DNA from: Patescibacteria group bacterium
GTDB taxonomy: Bacteria > Patescibacteriota > Minisyncoccia > Phycocordibacterales > UBA5272
DNA length: 45,065 nt
Direction: 5' to 3'
Assembly (NCBI GenBank): GCA_030916895.1
Contig: JAUPVR010000004.1
Location: forward strand, 1-45,065
The notes beneath the pieces are model-generated. The model did not search any database. It had not been told where the DNA came from and was given only the letters and a program-made list of their open reading frames with translations. Shown one piece after another: positions 37,656 through 45,065 of this stretch. Both the position numbers and the translations under genes were made by a program. How positions within the stretch are numbered: the first letter of the stretch is position 1; every line of letters begins with the position of its first letter.

Positions 37656-38012
37656 TTACCTGAAGCCTTTGATGTTTGGAATCACCTGATGAAGCTCGCA
37701 TCCGTTCTTGATGAGATAGTACCCGCGGGGAATGAAAATCCACAGTACAGGTTTTCTTACGGGGGTATTCCCTTCAAAACCAGACCACCCGAATCCATCA
37801 AACGTTGGAATCTTTTGTTGCCGATGGTAGTAAATAACTTGCCACCCATGTTTCTTCGCATATTCTCGAAATAGTTTTCTCCACCGAACAAGAGCGCGCC
37901 TTCGAAACATGCTCGGGGCATCACCAATTCTTCCTTCCTCGAGCGTTTTCTTTACAATCGCCCGGGACAAATCATCACAGGTAAGTGTCTCTTTTGGAAA
38001 CACAATGGCCAT
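37656..38012 (-). CDS. Hypothetical protein
   Basis: ORF with consensus SD AAGGAGG. Confidence 0.6.
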   Translation of the reverse strand: MAIVFPKETLTCDDLSRAIVKKTLEEGRIGDAPSMFRRRALVRWRKLFREYAKKHGWQVIYYHRQQKIPTFDGFGWSGFEGNTPVRKPVLWIFIPRGYYLIKNGCELHQVIPNIKGFR

Positions 38013-38152
38013 ACGGCCTCCTTATTTTGAACAATTGTTTTTTATCCTACAGCAAACTTTCTTTTTTCACTACTAATTTATAAAAAGGCTTATTTTCCAA
38101 GCACTTTTAAGTGGGAGATATCCACATATTTGTGTAGCACTTCGACACTAAA

Positions 38153-38188
38153 GTGGGGTATAATGTATTGCAGTGGGGCAATGTGGGA
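38153..38188 (+). promoter_or_regulatory. MraZ-box-like GTGGG repeats around a TATAAT box
   Basis: GTGGG starts at 38153, 38173, 38183 (10-bp phase); TATAAT 38159-38164. Confidence 0.65.
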
Positions 38189-38211
38189 GAATCGCTCCAA
38201 ATATAACAAAA

Positions 38212-38646
38212 ATGTTAATCGGCCAGTACACACACGAACTCGATCCAAAAAAGCGCCTCACGCTGCCTGCTAAGTGGCGCAAAGATCTCGGGAAAAAAGT
38301 TGTGATTACAAATGGCTTTGATGGTTCTTTATTTATTTTTACAGAGAAAGAATGGGGAAAGATCGCAGAGAAACTCGCACAGACCAGTTTCGGTAATGCC
38401 GACTCGCGAGGACTCAACCGTGTCATGCTTGCTCACGCTTTTGAGCTCGACATCGACGCTGCGGGACGCGTTCTTATTCCAGATACTCTCAAAGATCAAG
38501 CCAGTCTCACATCTAAAGTGGTGCTTGCGGGAATGTTCTCGCGCATTGAACTTTGGGATGAGGAGAATTGGAAGAAGTATTCAACGAAAGCTTTGGGAGA
38601 AGCTGACGCGCTTGCTTCTAAGTTAAGTGACCTAGGAATGCTCTAA
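38212..38646 (+). CDS. mraZ: Transcriptional regulator MraZ
   Basis: MLIGQYTHELDPKKRLTLPAKWRKDLG...ELDIDAAGRVLIP. Confidence 0.93.
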   Translation: MLIGQYTHELDPKKRLTLPAKWRKDLGKKVVITNGFDGSLFIFTEKEWGKIAEKLAQTSFGNADSRGLNRVMLAHAFELDIDAAGRVLIPDTLKDQASLTSKVVLAGMFSRIELWDEENWKKYSTKALGEADALASKLSDLGML

Positions 38647-38743
38647 ACGACCATTTATGAACATCGCCTTCTCAACAATTTTTTATCGTCTTCCTCAAAC
38701 AGTTGTTAAAAAAACTGTAAAGAAGACCACCAAGACACAAACC

Positions 38744-39640
38744 ATGCTACACACGCCGGTACTTCTTAAGGAATCAATCGAAGGACTCAGTTTAAAAAAG
38801 GGAGGCGTGTATGTTGACTGCACGGTTAATCGCGGAGGACACAGTATTGAAATCGCAAAAGCAATAGGCAAGACTGGGACACTTGTCTGTATCGACCTTG
38901 ACCAGGACGCGCTTGCGCAAGCAAAAGAAAAACTTGAGGGAATGAAGCGGGGAGCGCCAACATTCCATTTCGTGCACTCAAATTTTAGGCACTTGATGAG
39001 TATTTTAAAGAAACTCGATATTGATAAAGTTGATGGAATTATTGCGGACTTTGGTATTTCATCACAGGAATTGGAAACATCAAATAGAGGATTTTCGTTT
39101 CTTCGCGACGAACCACTTCAAATGACATTTGATGCACATCCGGGAGAGGACATGACAACCGCGTTTGACATTGTTAATTTCTGGAGCGAATCAACAATTG
39201 CTGATGTGTTGTTTGGTTTTGCGGATGAAACCTATGCACGACGCATCGCAAAAGCAATTGTTGAAACTCGTACCAAGGAACCAATCAAGACAACACTTCA
39301 GCTCGTTTCAGTTATTGAGCGTGCGGTTCCTGTTATGTATCGTCACAAAAAAACACACTGTGCAACAAAGACATTTCAAGCACTTCGTATGGCGGTGAAT
39401 GATGAACTTGGAAGCATTGAAGAGCTTCTTACGGTTGCCCCAGATGTTTTAAAGCACGGGGGAAGAATGGCGGTTATTACATTCCACAGCACCGAAGACC
39501 GAATTACAAAAAAAGGACTTCGCGCGCAACAGGATTCATTCATTTTTATTAATAAAAAAGCAATTATCCCAAGTGACGAAGAATTAAAAAAGAATCCTCG
39601 GTCACGAAGCGCACAGCTAAGAATCGTAGAAAGAAAGTAA
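38744..39640 (+). CDS. rsmH: 16S rRNA (cytosine1402-N4)-methyltransferase RsmH
   Basis: MLHTPVLLKESIEGLSLKKGGVYVDCTVNRGGHS...ITFHSTEDRI; start 38744 preferred to 38657. Confidence 0.93.
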   Translation: MLHTPVLLKESIEGLSLKKGGVYVDCTVNRGGHSIEIAKAIGKTGTLVCIDLDQDALAQAKEKLEGMKRGAPTFHFVHSNFRHLMSILKKLDIDKVDGIIADFGISSQELETSNRGFSFLRDEPLQMTFDAHPGEDMTTAFDIVNFWSESTIADVLFGFADETYARRIAKAIVETRTKEPIKTTLQLVSVIERAVPVMYRHKKTHCATKTFQALRMAVNDELGSIEELLTVAPDVLKHGGRMAVITFHSTEDRITKKGLRAQQDSFIFINKKAIIPSDEELKKNPRSRSAQLRIVERK

Positions 39641-39674
39641 ACATTAATTAAAAGCAAAACAGTCACCAAACACC

Positions 39675-40001
39675 ATGAAAAAACAAATCGCCATCTACAA
39701 AACCATGACATTCCGAGAGAGAATTGTTAATAGTATGCTCGTTACCATGGCTGTTCTTATGGTTTTGTACTGTCTTATTTTGCTTTCAATTGTGTTTTCC
39801 GTTATTGAACGTAAGCAAGCGATTTCTCAAACAAAAGACCTTATTTCTACTTTAAGTAGTATTGAAGGTTCATATGCAAATGAGATTTCAAAAATAAATG
39901 ATAGCGTCCTTTCCGCTAAGGAATATGTTCGTTTGGATGCTACGACACTTACTGTTCGCAAAGACCCAATTGCCGGGTATACTGTGCTCTATGAGCGATA
40001 G
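39675..40001 (+). CDS. FtsL-like bitopic membrane protein
   Basis: Single TM + coiled-coil-like region between rsmH and ftsI. Confidence 0.5.
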   Translation: MKKQIAIYKTMTFRERIVNSMLVTMAVLMVLYCLILLSIVFSVIERKQAISQTKDLISTLSSIEGSYANEISKINDSVLSAKEYVRLDATTLTVRKDPIAGYTVLYER

Positions 40002-41736
40002 GGAGGCACCAGTACTTACAGAGAAACAAGAGCTGCGTTCTATATTTAGGGCACAGCTCTTGTCACTTTTGTGGCTTGTGATTCTTTTTATCGCAGTTTC
40101 TCGTGTTGTTCAGGTGCAGATTTTTAAACACGAATATTACACTGATTTGGCAGACAGGCAATACATCGCAAAAGTTCCTTCATCCTTTGATCGTGGTTCT
40201 ATTTTTTTTACAACACCATCAAAAGAAACAATTTCCGCCGCAAAACTTTCTTCGGTATATCGTGTAGCAATTGACCCAACAAGACTTGAAGACAAGGAAG
40301 GAGTATTTGAAGCCCTTTCGGAAAAAATAGCGCTCTCACGAGAAACTTTTTTTCTAAAAGCAAATAAGGAAAAAGATCCGTATGAAGAAATTGCTGTAGG
40401 TGTTCCTGAGGCTGTCGCAACAGATTTACAGAAAAAGAAATTTAAGGGAGTCATGTTTGTAAAAGACAATAAGCGCTCGTATCCGCAAGGGGACATAGGA
40501 GCACAAGTGCTTGGTTTTGTGGGAAGTGACGGAAAGAACGTGCGTGGACAGTACGGAGTTGAAAAGTATTATGACGATGTGCTAAGTCGAGGCATGGAAG
40601 AAAGGAGTATTAATTTTTTTGCGGAACTTTTTGCGGATATTGATGCAGGCTCTGTTTCAAATGTTGATGCTCGTGTTGGGGATGTTGTGCTTACGATCGA
40701 TGCAGAGGTACAACGACTCCTCCACAAGACGCTTGTTGAAACAAAAGCACAATGGCGCTCAGAAATTGTTGGGGGAATTGTCATGGATCCAAAAACTGGG
40801 GCAATTGTTGCGATGGATTCTCTTCCTTCATTTGATCCAAACGATTTTTCTCAAGTGGAAAATCAGGCGGTCTACCGAAACCCTCTCGTTTCAAGTGTGT
40901 ATGAAATGGGAAGTATCATTAAACCAATCACTGTTGCTTCAGCCTTAGATGCGGGCGTGGTGACTGAAGAGAGTACTTACTACGACACTGGCTTTCGTGA
41001 TCTAAACGGTTACAAAGTTCGCAATTATGATGAAAAGGCACGAGGCACAACAAAGATACAAACCATTCTTGATAAGTCACTTAACATCGGTATTGTTTTT
41101 TTGGTTGAAAGTCTTGGCACAAAACGATTTCAAGAATATTTTAAAAAATTCGGTATTGGAGAAGAGACAGGAATTGATTTGCCAAGCGAAGCCGGGGGCC
41201 TTGTTAAAAATTTACGAAGCAATGTTTTGGTTGATAGCGCAACAGCTGGTTTCGGACAAGGAATTGCAATTACACCCATTCAAACCATTCGCGCACTTTC
41301 AGCACTTGGAAATGGGGGATACTTACCCGCTCCGCATGTTGTTGATAGAGTTCTTTACAAAAACGGTACGGTCAAGCAAATTATTCCAGATCAAGGACAA
41401 ATGATTTTAGAGAAAGGAACAAGCGAACGAATTACAAGAATGCTTGTGCATGTGGTGGACACCTCTCTTAAGGACGGCGCGTACAAAATGCCACGCTATT
41501 CTGTGGCCGCAAAAACAGGCACAGCACAGATGGTAAAACCAGGGGCTGGATACTACGATGATAGGTATTTGCACTCATTCTTTGGCTATTTTCCGGCCTA
41601 CGAGCCACGCTACATTGTCTTTCTCTTTCATACCTATCCAAAAGGGGCTGAGTACGCATCCGCAACGCTTACGGAACCGTTTTATAAGATTGTAAAATTT
41701 TTGATTTCCTATTATCAAATTCCACCAGATAGGTAG
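39991..41736 (+). CDS. ftsI: Penicillin-binding protein 3 / FtsI
   Basis: EMGSIIKPITVASAL (SxxK), KSLNIG (SxN), AAKTGTAQM (KTG). Confidence 0.9.
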   Translation: MSDREAPVLTEKQELRSIFRAQLLSLLWLVILFIAVSRVVQVQIFKHEYYTDLADRQYIAKVPSSFDRGSIFFTTPSKETISAAKLSSVYRVAIDPTRLEDKEGVFEALSEKIALSRETFFLKANKEKDPYEEIAVGVPEAVATDLQKKKFKGVMFVKDNKRSYPQGDIGAQVLGFVGSDGKNVRGQYGVEKYYDDVLSRGMEERSINFFAELFADIDAGSVSNVDARVGDVVLTIDAEVQRLLHKTLVETKAQWRSEIVGGIVMDPKTGAIVAMDSLPSFDPNDFSQVENQAVYRNPLVSSVYEMGSIIKPITVASALDAGVVTEESTYYDTGFRDLNGYKVRNYDEKARGTTKIQTILDKSLNIGIVFLVESLGTKRFQEYFKKFGIGEETGIDLPSEAGGLVKNLRSNVLVDSATAGFGQGIAITPIQTIRALSALGNGGYLPAPHVVDRVLYKNGTVKQIIPDQGQMILEKGTSERITRMLVHVVDTSLKDGAYKMPRYSVAAKTGTAQMVKPGAGYYDDRYLHSFFGYFPAYEPRYIVFLFHTYPKGAEYASATLTEPFYKIVKFLISYYQIPPDR

Positions 41737-41753
41737 GTCGAGGCGTGTCGAAA

Positions 41754-41788
41754 GTTTCTAAACCCTAGTCCCTAAAACCTAATCCCTA
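41754..41788 (-). repeat. Heptad tandem array (GTTTCTA AACCCTA GTCCCTA AAACCTA ATCCCTA)
   Basis: Five consecutive 7-nt units ending in CTA; TAGGGAC-type on the minus strand. Confidence 0.75.
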
Positions 41789-41807
41789 TTCGTGTTAGTA
41801 TGTGTAT

Positions 41808-42608
41808 ATGAAGCTAGCAAAATCAGACTCTAATAAACCAAAAAATACTGAAACCTCGTGGGGAAATGTTGCATCATGGTATGACACACACCTTGAAAAA
41901 ACAGGCGACACGTATCATGAAAAAGTGGTGTATCCGAACCTCGCTCGATTGTTAGGTGACATGAAAGGAAAGCATGTACTTGATCTTGCGTGTGGACAAG
42001 GGCAATTCTCTCGTTTGCTTGCAGAAGCTGGAGCGTCGGTTATTGGTATTGATTTGGGAAAAGAGTTGCTCGCAATTGCGGAAAAGAAAAACAAGCCGTA
42101 CAAGTTTAAGATTTTTTATTACAATACGACAGCTCACGATTTGTATATGATAAAAGACGGCACACAAGATATTGTCGTGTGTGTGCTTGCACTTCAGAAT
42201 ATTGAAAAACTGCAAGAAACTTTAAAAGAAGTTTCTCGTGTACTTACAAAAGAAGGAAAGTTTGTGTGTGTGCTTAATCATCCGAGTTTTCGTATTCCAC
42301 GCGCAAGTGGTTGGATGTATAACGAGCATGAACAAGTACAGTATCGAAGAATTGACGCGTACCTTTCTGAATCGAAAGTAAAAATTGATATGACGCCAGG
42401 AAGTGAGAAAGATAAAAAGTTCACTGTTTCATTTCATCGTCCACTCCAGGTGTATGTGAAAGCATTTGCAAAGGCGGGGATGGCAATTACTCGTCTTGAA
42501 GAATGGGAGTCGCACAGAAAAAGTGAGAAAGGACCAAAGCAGAGACTAGAAGATAAGGCACGAAAAGAAATTCCACTGTTTATGTGCATTGAATTAAAGA
42601 AAATCTAA
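41808..42608 (+). CDS. Class I SAM-dependent methyltransferase
   Basis: GKHVLDLACGQGQFSRLLAEAGASVIGIDLGKELL. Confidence 0.9.
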   Translation: MKLAKSDSNKPKNTETSWGNVASWYDTHLEKTGDTYHEKVVYPNLARLLGDMKGKHVLDLACGQGQFSRLLAEAGASVIGIDLGKELLAIAEKKNKPYKFKIFYYNTTAHDLYMIKDGTQDIVVCVLALQNIEKLQETLKEVSRVLTKEGKFVCVLNHPSFRIPRASGWMYNEHEQVQYRRIDAYLSESKVKIDMTPGSEKDKKFTVSFHRPLQVYVKAFAKAGMAITRLEEWESHRKSEKGPKQRLEDKARKEIPLFMCIELKKI

Positions 42609-42612
42609 AGCA

Positions 42613-42644
42613 AAGAAAGCGCGACCTTACGGTCGCGCTTTCTT
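42613..42644. terminator. Bidirectional terminator
   Basis: AAGAAAGCGCGACC-TTAC-GGTCGCGCTTTCTT. Confidence 0.8.
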
Positions 42645-42653
42645 ATTGGTACT

Positions 42654-42881
42654 TTACTTTTCAAACAATCCTTGCAATTCTTTCTGATACTTCTTCATCA
42701 CATCAAGTGCCGCGTACATTTCTGGTTTGCCTTGCTTTTTCAAAACATCAATTTCTTTTGCAATCTTTTCAAAAAGTTTTGGGTCTTTTTCAACCGCCGT
42801 TCGTAGCATTTCTTGTTGCTCTTTTGGAAGGTTGCGTGAACCAAATTTTACTGCCTGTTTTAGGAAAAAATCTTTGAACAT
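42654..42881 (-). CDS. Hypothetical small helical protein
   Basis: 75-aa ORF, Lys/Glu-rich, no TM. Confidence 0.55.
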   Translation of the reverse strand: MFKDFFLKQAVKFGSRNLPKEQQEMLRTAVEKDPKLFEKIAKEIDVLKKQGKPEMYAALDVMKKYQKELQGLFEK

Positions 42882-42921
42882 AGGGGTAGGGGCTAGGGGT
42901 TAGTAGTTAGGGACTAGATAA
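42881..42921 (+). repeat. Heptad tandem array (TAGGGG TAGGGGC TAGGGGT TAGTAGT TAGGGAC TAGATAA)
   Basis: Consecutive units of 6-7 nt starting with TAG. Confidence 0.75.
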
Positions 42922-42925
42922 TCCT

Positions 42926-43279
42926 TTAATTTGATAATTTGCTAATCATAGCATTTAACATTTTCATGACTTCTGTGTGAAGTTTTGTAAGAGCAGTATA
43001 ATCTTCTTTTTTCAATAGTCCAAGGTCTTTCGATAATTCAATTTGTGCTTCCAATTCTGCGCCGGATCCGAAGGCAATTCTCAAAAATTGAACATATTCT
43101 TTCTTACTTCCTCTTGCATTTCCTTCGGCAATATTTGAAATAATAGAAACAGACGCTCTACGCATTTGAGAAACTAGGCCAAAAATTTCATCCTTGGGAA
43201 AATTTTTTGTTGCAGAATAAATTTTTAGAGATAACTGATATGCTTTTTGCCAAACAAACAGTTCTTTATAGGATTGCAT
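42926..43279 (-). CDS. Four-helix-bundle protein, S23/23S-rRNA-IVS family
   Basis: MQSYKELFVWQKAYQLSLKIYSATKNFPKDEIFGLVSQMRRASVSIISNIAEGNARGSKKEYVQFLRIAFGSGAELEAQIEL. Confidence 0.93.
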   Translation of the reverse strand: MQSYKELFVWQKAYQLSLKIYSATKNFPKDEIFGLVSQMRRASVSIISNIAEGNARGSKKEYVQFLRIAFGSGAELEAQIELSKDLGLLKKEDYTALTKLHTEVMKMLNAMISKLSN

Positions 43280-43282
43280 GTA

Positions 43283-43317
43283 TTTCCTAGTCCTTAGTCC
43301 CTATAACCTAGTCCCTA
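43283..43317 (-). repeat. Heptad tandem array (TTTCCTA GTCCTTA GTCCCTA TAACCTA GTCCCTA)
   Basis: Five 7-nt units; inverted relative to 42881-42921. Confidence 0.8.
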
Positions 43318-43974
43318 CTGTGCCTTTGCTTTTTTAATTAATTCATTAAATTCTTCAGGTGAACGAGGACTGTCGATTAGTTTGCCGTTTAAGAAGAAAC
43401 TTGGTGTCCCTGGGAGTTTCAAGCGTATTGCTTCTTGGTATTCTGCCATAACCTTCTTTTCAATTGCCTCACTTTTTAGATCTGCTTCAAATTTCTTTGC
43501 ATCAAGACCAAGCGATGTTGCGTAGGTGACCATCATACTGCTCGCGTTTAATGCTCCAGACCATTCAGCTTGTTTTACAAAGAGGAGATCATGCATTTCC
43601 CAGAATTTTCCTTGAACCGATGCCGCCTCGGATGCTTTTGCAGAGATGAGGGCATTTTTGTGAATTTGCATGAGTGGGAAGTGACGGAAAACGACCTTCA
43701 AATCTTGTGGGTTATCTGCAAGTACTTTTTGAATAAGTCCTTCGTATACCGCGCATGCTGGACACTGGAAGTCAGCGAATTCAACAAGGGTTACTTTTGC
43801 CGTAGGGTTACCACGAACATGATCGGTTTGTGTTACTTCAACAACACCAACAGGTTCTTGTCCGCGCGTACCAGTTACATAGAAATAATATGCGAGCACA
43901 AGCACGATAACAGCTACTAATCCGAGCACAAGTTTCATTTGTGGGGTATCTAATGATTTTGGCAATAATTTCAT
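43315..43974 (-). CDS. DsbA-like thiol oxidoreductase with N-terminal membrane anchor
   Basis: VTLVEFADFQCPACAVYEGLI; LPGTPSFFLNGKLI; ATG 43974 behind TATAAT. Confidence 0.9.
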   Translation of the reverse strand: MKLLPKSLDTPQMKLVLGLVAVIVLVLAYYFYVTGTRGQEPVGVVEVTQTDHVRGNPTAKVTLVEFADFQCPACAVYEGLIQKVLADNPQDLKVVFRHFPLMQIHKNALISAKASEAASVQGKFWEMHDLLFVKQAEWSGALNASSMMVTYATSLGLDAKKFEADLKSEAIEKKVMAEYQEAIRLKLPGTPSFFLNGKLIDSPRSPEEFNELIKKAKAQ

Positions 43975-44010
43975 ATGGGAATTATTATAGCATAGAGGGG
44001 GGAAAGGAAA

Positions 44011-44037
44011 GGCGGGGCTTGCTTCGCAAGTCCCGCC
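44011..44037 (+). repeat. GC-rich hairpin without T-run (REP-like)
   Basis: GGCGGGGCTTGC-TTC-GCAAGTCCCGCC, 12-bp stem with one G-T wobble. Confidence 0.6.
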
Positions 44038-44052
44038 TGGTACACTAAAATA

Positions 44053-45045
44053 ATGAAGAAAAAAGCTACCAATAAAAACGAAACCATAATTTACCAGACA
44101 AAATCTGGTGCACTTGAACTTCGCGGAGATTTTAAGAAAGAAACTGTTTGGGCAAACAGAATGCAAATGGCTGAAATGTTTAATGTTAATCCACAGGCAA
44201 TATCAAAACATATTCAAAATATATATAAAGAGAAGGAATTGGAACGAAAGACAACTAGTTCCAAAATGGAACTAGTTCAAAAAGAAGGAAATAGAACAAT
44301 TTCGCGCGAAGTAGACATATATAATCTCGATATTCTCATTGCGGTTGGGTACCGAATTAATTCCGTCACAGGTACAAAATTCCGCCAGTGGGCCACAAAA
44401 ACACTTCGCGAGCACCTCACACGCGGTTATACGCTCAATAAAAAAGTTATTCTCAAAAATTACGATCAATTCATCAAGAATGTTTCAGACATTCAAGCGC
44501 TTTTGCCCGCACATGTAACACTCGACCCGAAGCAAGTTTTGGACTTGGTGAAAGAGTATTCAACCACATGGGCAAAACTTGATGCTTACGACAAGAATGC
44601 ACTCAAAACCGAAGGTGTTAGTAAAAAGAAAATCAGACTCGCTTCAGGAGAATTACTTTCGGCAATTGAAACATTCAAAAATGAACTTATCAAACAAGAC
44701 GAGGCAACAGAAATTTTTGCACAAGAACGAGCACGTGGAAACATTGAAGGAATACTTGGAAACGTCATGCAGTCATTTGGTGGAAACGACGTATACAAGA
44801 CACTTGAAGAAAAAGCGGCACATTTTTTGTATTTTATGGTAAAAAATCATCCATTTGTTGACGGCAACAAGCGAACAGGAGCTTTTACTTTTATTTGGTT
44901 TTTGCGTAGATCGGGAGTAAAAGGTGCGCGCAATATTAATCCTTCCGGACTTACCGCCATCACACTTCTCATTGCCGAAAGTGATCCACGACATAAAGAA
45001 AAATTAATTGCACTTGTGGTAGAATTGTTGCACATTAAGAAATAA
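44053..45045 (+). CDS. RhuM-like N-terminal domain fused to a Fic/Doc-type domain
   Basis: RMQMAEMFNVNPQAISKHIQNIYKEKEL...IYNLDILIAVGYRINSVTGTKFRQWATKTLREHLTRGY; HPFVDGNKRTGAF. Confidence 0.9.
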   Translation: MKKKATNKNETIIYQTKSGALELRGDFKKETVWANRMQMAEMFNVNPQAISKHIQNIYKEKELERKTTSSKMELVQKEGNRTISREVDIYNLDILIAVGYRINSVTGTKFRQWATKTLREHLTRGYTLNKKVILKNYDQFIKNVSDIQALLPAHVTLDPKQVLDLVKEYSTTWAKLDAYDKNALKTEGVSKKKIRLASGELLSAIETFKNELIKQDEATEIFAQERARGNIEGILGNVMQSFGGNDVYKTLEEKAAHFLYFMVKNHPFVDGNKRTGAFTFIWFLRRSGVKGARNINPSGLTAITLLIAESDPRHKEKLIALVVELLHIKK

Positions 45046-45065
45046 ATTATATGTACCCTATGAAG

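Noticed and set aside
38657-38743. N-terminal extension of RsmH (MNIAFSTIFYRLPQTVVKKTVKKTTKTQT)
   Set aside because: RsmH family normally begins at HTPVLL; start at 38744 is more likely, though the extension cannot be excluded
41754-43317. Telomere-like repeats (CCCTAA-type) suggesting a linear chromosome end or eukaryotic contamination
   Set aside because: Units are degenerate 7-mers, short, interstitial and interspersed with bacterial genes; better described as a dispersed intergenic repeat
41754-43317. CRISPR array
   Set aside because: Repeat units are 7 nt with no spacers; no cas genes in the window
43975-44166. N-terminal extension of the DsbA-like ORF
   Set aside because: It runs across the promoter region and GC hairpin; the signal-anchor starts at MKLLPKSLDTPQMKLVLG (43974)

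Overview
The window looks like a chromosomal segment of a Patescibacteria/CPR (probably Parcubacteria-like) bacterium. This placement is inferred from gene content and style, not from a search. Core blocks: fmt-def-priA-like; mreB (orphan); holB-like/frr/rseP/proS; mreB-mreC-(mreD-like)-pbp2; greA; lysS; and a dcw block mraZ-rsmH-ftsL-like-ftsI. Accessory blocks: (i) an AT-rich left edge with an HDAC-like deacetylase end, a hypothetical, a transketolase and an APH-like kinase behind a consensus promoter; (ii) a divergent sulfur/persulfide locus (SQR, DsrC/TusE-like, DsrE-like / ArsR, glutaredoxin, rhodanese) with a promoter-operator that I can read; (iii) a three-domain GH130 locus with a PMM-like HAD phosphatase, plus a PMI-like cupin elsewhere; (iv) a two-gene module with an HhH-GPD glycosylase carrying an atypical Cys cluster; (v) an S23/four-helix-bundle gene bracketed by inverted arrays of a TAGGGAC-type heptad; (vi) a RhuM-Doc/Fic protein. 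Two window-wide patterns stand out. Many core genes have a TATAMT -10 box only 6-10 nt before the start codon, which implies leaderless mRNAs. A separate set of orphan genes has strong Shine-Dalgarno sequences and longer leaders. No rRNA, tRNA or CRISPR array was recognised.
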